This document shows positions 61,612-64,000 of a stretch of DNA of 64,000 nt, one piece after another. How positions within the stretch are numbered: the stretch's first letter is position 1; each line of letters starts with the position of its first letter. The position numbers were made by a program, and so were the translations under genes. Source of the stretch: Planctomycetota bacterium (GTDB taxonomy: Bacteria; Planctomycetota; UBA1135; GCA-002686595); NCBI GenBank assembly GCA_016714045.1, contig JADJNY010000001.1, positions 372,001-436,000 of the forward strand. Reading direction: 5' to 3'. A model generated the notes under the pieces. That model searched no databases and was not told the DNA's origin. It saw only the letters and a list, made by a program, of their open reading frames with translations.

Positions 61612-63055
61612 TCAGTCGAGGTACGGCAGGAACCAGCCCGGCGCGAGGCCGAGCAGGAGCACCATCACGGCGCACGCGCCGGCGGCGAGCGTCGCGGGGA
61701 GGCGCTGTTCGTTCGCGAAGCGCCGGCCTTCGAGCTCCTTCTGCATGTACATCGCGACGACGACGCGCAGGTAGTAGCCGAGCGCCACGACGGAGAGCAG
61801 CACGCCGACGACCGCGACGGCGATCATCCCGGAGCGCACCGCGACCGAGAACACGAGGTACTTGCCGAGGAAGCCGCCTGTCGCGGGGATGCCGCCGAGC
61901 GACAGCATGAAGAGCGCGAGCGCCGCTGCGACACCGGGGCGTCGCGACGAGAGTCCGCGCAGCGTCTCCAGCGTGACGGGACCGCCGAGCTCGCTCTCGA
62001 GCAGCGCGACGAGGCCGAACGCTCCGCCGGCGGTGAACACGTACGCGGCCATGTAATACAGCGTCGCGTTCAGGGCTCCGTCGAGCTTCTGCGGGTCGCC
62101 CGCGAGGTAGCCCGCCGCCGCGAGCAGGATCGTGCCCGCGTGCGCGATGCCCGAGTAGGCGAGCATGCGCTTCAGGTCCGTCTGCACGAGCGCGCCGAGG
62201 TTGCCCGCGGCCATCGTCGCGAGCGCGATCACCGCGAGCGTCGAGGCTCGCGCTGGGCGGCAGCAGGAACGCCGCGTTGAGCAGGAACGCGAAGCCCGCG
62301 GCCTTCGTGCCCGTCGCCATGAGCGCGGTCACCGGCGTGGGGCTGCCCTGGTAGACGTCAGGCACCCAGAGGTGGAAGGGGAAGACGCTGACCTTGAAGA
62401 AGAGGCTCCCGGCGATCAGCGCGATGCCCAAGATCGCGAGCGGTGTGCCCGCGCCGTTCGCGCGCATCTCGGCGAGCGAGATCGTGCCCGTGCCCGTGTA
62501 GAGCAGCGCCGCTCCGTACAGGAAGATCGCCGCGGCGAACGCGCCGAGCACGAAGTACTTCAGGCCGGCCTCGACCGAGTCGTTCCGCGAGCGGCGGAAG
62601 CCCGCCAGCGTGTAGAGCGGCACGGAGAGCAGCTCGAGCCCGACGAAGAACGTGATCAGGTCCTGCGCGCCCGCCATGAGCATCATGCCCGCGGTGCTGC
62701 AGAGGAAGAGCACGTCGTGCTCGGCGAGGAACGCCTTCTCCTCCTCGTAGTAGCGCTGCGCGAAGCACCATGCGATCAGCGCGCTCGCGAGGAAGAGCAG
62801 GCCCCACATCGCGGTCTTCGGGCTCGACACGAAGCTGTTCATGAACAGCTCCAGCGTCGGGTGGCCGATCAGCCGCACCTCGAAGAACGCCGCGACGCCG
62901 ATCGTCGCGAGGAACAGCGGCGCGCGCAGGCCCTTCGCGCCCGGGACGATGTCCGCGAGCAGCAGGACCATCGCGCCGACGCAAAGCGTCAGGAACGGCG
63001 CCAGCGCGAAGAGCGTGGTCTCGTTGACGAGCTGGCGGAGGAACTCGGGGGTCAT
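61612..63055 (-). CDS. nuoN: NADH-quinone oxidoreductase subunit N, frame broken by one indel
   Basis: Antiporter-like membrane subunit of complex I. ATG 63055 overlaps the nuoM stop (ATGA). Frame one gives TM segments and the conserved LITFFVGLELLSVPLYTLAGFRRSRNDSVEAGLKYFVLGAFAAAIFLYG, then SLFFKVSVFPFHLWVPDVYQGSPTPVTALMATGTKAAGFAFLL (key proton-channel lysines and the broken helix). Near 62240 the text jumps one frame to TLAVIALATMAAGNLGALVQTDLKRMLAYSGIAHAGTILLA and runs to GWFLPYLD. One missing or extra base at GCCTCGACGCTC explains it. Repaired length ~480 residues, which is normal. The gene is last in the nuo run; structured element B follows. Confidence 0.93.
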
Positions 63056-64000
63056 CGCGTCTCACCTTCCGTGGCGACGAGCGGGGCCTCGACCGGCGCG
63101 AGCGCGGCCGTGCGGACGGCACGGGCGGCGTCGATGCGCTTCACGAGCGCGTCGATCGAGCCGTCCGTGCGGTCGAGGAACGTGTTCGGCGCGAAGCCGA
63201 TCCAGAAGCAGAGCACGACGAGCGGGACCATCAGCCCGACCTCGCGCGCGCCGAGGTCCGCGAGGCCTTCGTTCGCCTTGTGCGTGACGGGGCCCCAGAG
63301 GAACTTGCGCGTCGCCATGAGCAGGTACACGGCGCCGAAGATGACGCCCGTCACCGAGACCGCGGCGATCCAGGGCGAGGCCTGGAACGAGCCGAGCAGG
63401 ATCAGGTACTCGCCGACGAAGCCGTTCAGGCCCGGCAGTCCGACGCTCGACAGCACAGTGACGACGAAGAACACGGCGTAGACCGGCATCACGCTCGCGA
63501 TGCCGCCGTACTGGTCGAGCGCGCGCGTGTGGCGGCGCTCGTAGATCATGCCGACGAGGAGGAACAGGAGGCCGGTCGAGATGCCGTGGTTGACCATCTG
63601 AAGCACGCTGCCGCGCAGGCCGGCCTGCGTCAGCGCGAACAGGCCGAGCACGACGTAGCCGAGGTGGCTGACCGAGCTGCACGCGACGAGGCGCTTGATG
63701 TCGTTCTGCGCCGACGCGAGCCACGCGCCGTACACGATGCCCGCGGCGCCGAGCCCCATCATCCAGGGCGCTGCCTCGAGCGAGATGCCCGGGAACATCT
63801 GGATGCAGAAGCGGAGCAGCCCGTACGTGCCCATCTTCAGCAGCACGCCGGCGAGGATCACCGAGCCCGAGGTCGGCGCCTCGGTGTGCGCGTCCGGCAG
63901 CCACGTGTGGAAGGGCATCACGGGCACCTTGATGCAGAAGGCGAGCGCGAACGCACCGAACATCCACACCTGCGTGCCGTGGGGGAGCGAGCTCACGCGC
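63052..64000 (-). CDS. nuoM: NADH-quinone oxidoreductase subunit M, N-terminus cut off by window edge
   Basis: About 315 C-terminal residues are visible; the frame is open to the window edge, so roughly 190 N-terminal residues are missing. Diagnostic complex I text: FALAFCIKVPVMPFHTWLPDAHTEAPTSGSVILAGVLLKMGTYGLLRFCIQMFP, AQNDIKRLVACSSVSHLGYVVLGLFALTQAGLRGSVLQMVNHGISTGLLFLLVGMIYERRHTR and VLSSVGLPGLNGFVGEYLILLGSF. These hold the antiporter-type lysines and the HTWLPDAH signature. The last ~35 residues are a polar tail (ALVKRIDAARAVRTAALAPVEAPLVATEGETR). The gene overlaps nuoN by 4 nt, the typical nuoL-M-N arrangement. Confidence 0.95.
   Translation of the reverse strand, partial: RVSSLPHGTQVWMFGAFALAFCIKVPVMPFHTWLPDAHTEAPTSGSVILAGVLLKMGTYGLLRFCIQMFPGISLEAAPWMMGLGAAGIVYGAWLASAQNDIKRLVACSSVSHLGYVVLGLFALTQAGLRGSVLQMVNHGISTGLLFLLVGMIYERRHTRALDQYGGIASVMPVYAVFFVVTVLSSVGLPGLNGFVGEYLILLGSFQASPWIAAVSVTGVIFGAVYLLMATRKFLWGPVTHKANEGLADLGAREVGLMVPLVVLCFWIGFAPNTFLDRTDGSIDALVKRIDAARAVRTAALAPVEAPLVATEGETR

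Overview
The window is about 70% G+C, densely packed, and reads as chromosome of a Gram-negative bacterium with an outer membrane (LptE-like and BamD-like lipoproteins, several other lipoboxes, an AsmA-like protein). The gene content suggests an uncultured member of the Planctomycetota: FG-GAP/UnbV proteins, many alkaline-phosphatase/sulfatase-fold lipoproteins, huge exported proteins made of adhesion-type repeats with a shared Cys-rich C-terminal domain, and the order ftsH-folP-glmM. This assignment is an inference. No phage, insertion sequence, CRISPR array, tRNA or rRNA was recognised.

Layout. 1-2.9 kb (minus): a truncated UnbV-type FG-GAP protein, a 74-residue protein with its own terminator, and a NUDIX hydrolase with a good sigma70-type promoter. 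3.1-3.5 kb: RNase P RNA. 3.7-4.5 kb: an alpha/beta-hydrolase that lacks its nucleophile. 4.5-20.9 kb (minus): housekeeping genes ruvX, manC, an AsmA-like giant, alr, tsaB, two small exported proteins, glmM, folP, ftsH, lptE-like, bamD-like and recO. 21-24.9 kb: a CNNM/CorC-type transporter, an ECF sigma factor and a glycosyltransferase-methyltransferase fusion. 24.9-29.3 kb (minus): a GT-C membrane protein and an UnbU/UnbV-like pair. 29.4-36.4 kb (plus): hutI, ftcD, a degenerate metallopeptidase-like exported protein, an STT3-like membrane protein and hisS. 36.5-38.4 kb: a structured repeat, then divergent hsp20 and a CbpA-like co-chaperone. 38.7-40.7 kb: a chorismate mutase-prephenate dehydratase-DAHP synthase fusion. 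40.9-52.3 kb: four sulfatase/phosphodiesterase-fold lipoproteins interleaved with two polytopic GT-C-like proteins. 52.4-60 kb (minus): two exported proteins sharing a C-terminal domain. 60.4-64 kb: a small anchored protein, a PilZ protein, a second copy of the structured repeat, nuoN and the end of nuoM.

The most interesting signal is a ~110-nt element present twice (36483-36592 plus; 61383-61491 minus). The copies are about 80% identical. Each lies in sense 80-120 nt after a stop codon (hisS, nuoN) in a tail-to-tail intergenic region, and the main hairpin has three fully compensatory base-pair changes and a conserved AGGA tetraloop. It behaves like a dispersed structured RNA or REP-like element that I do not recognise.

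Quality caution: manC, glmM, ftsH, the lptE-like gene, the STT3-like gene, the small gene at 60.4 kb and nuoN all carry one or more single-base frameshifts, mostly in short G/C runs. Most are essential, so I treat these as probable sequence errors and annotate the genes as intact.
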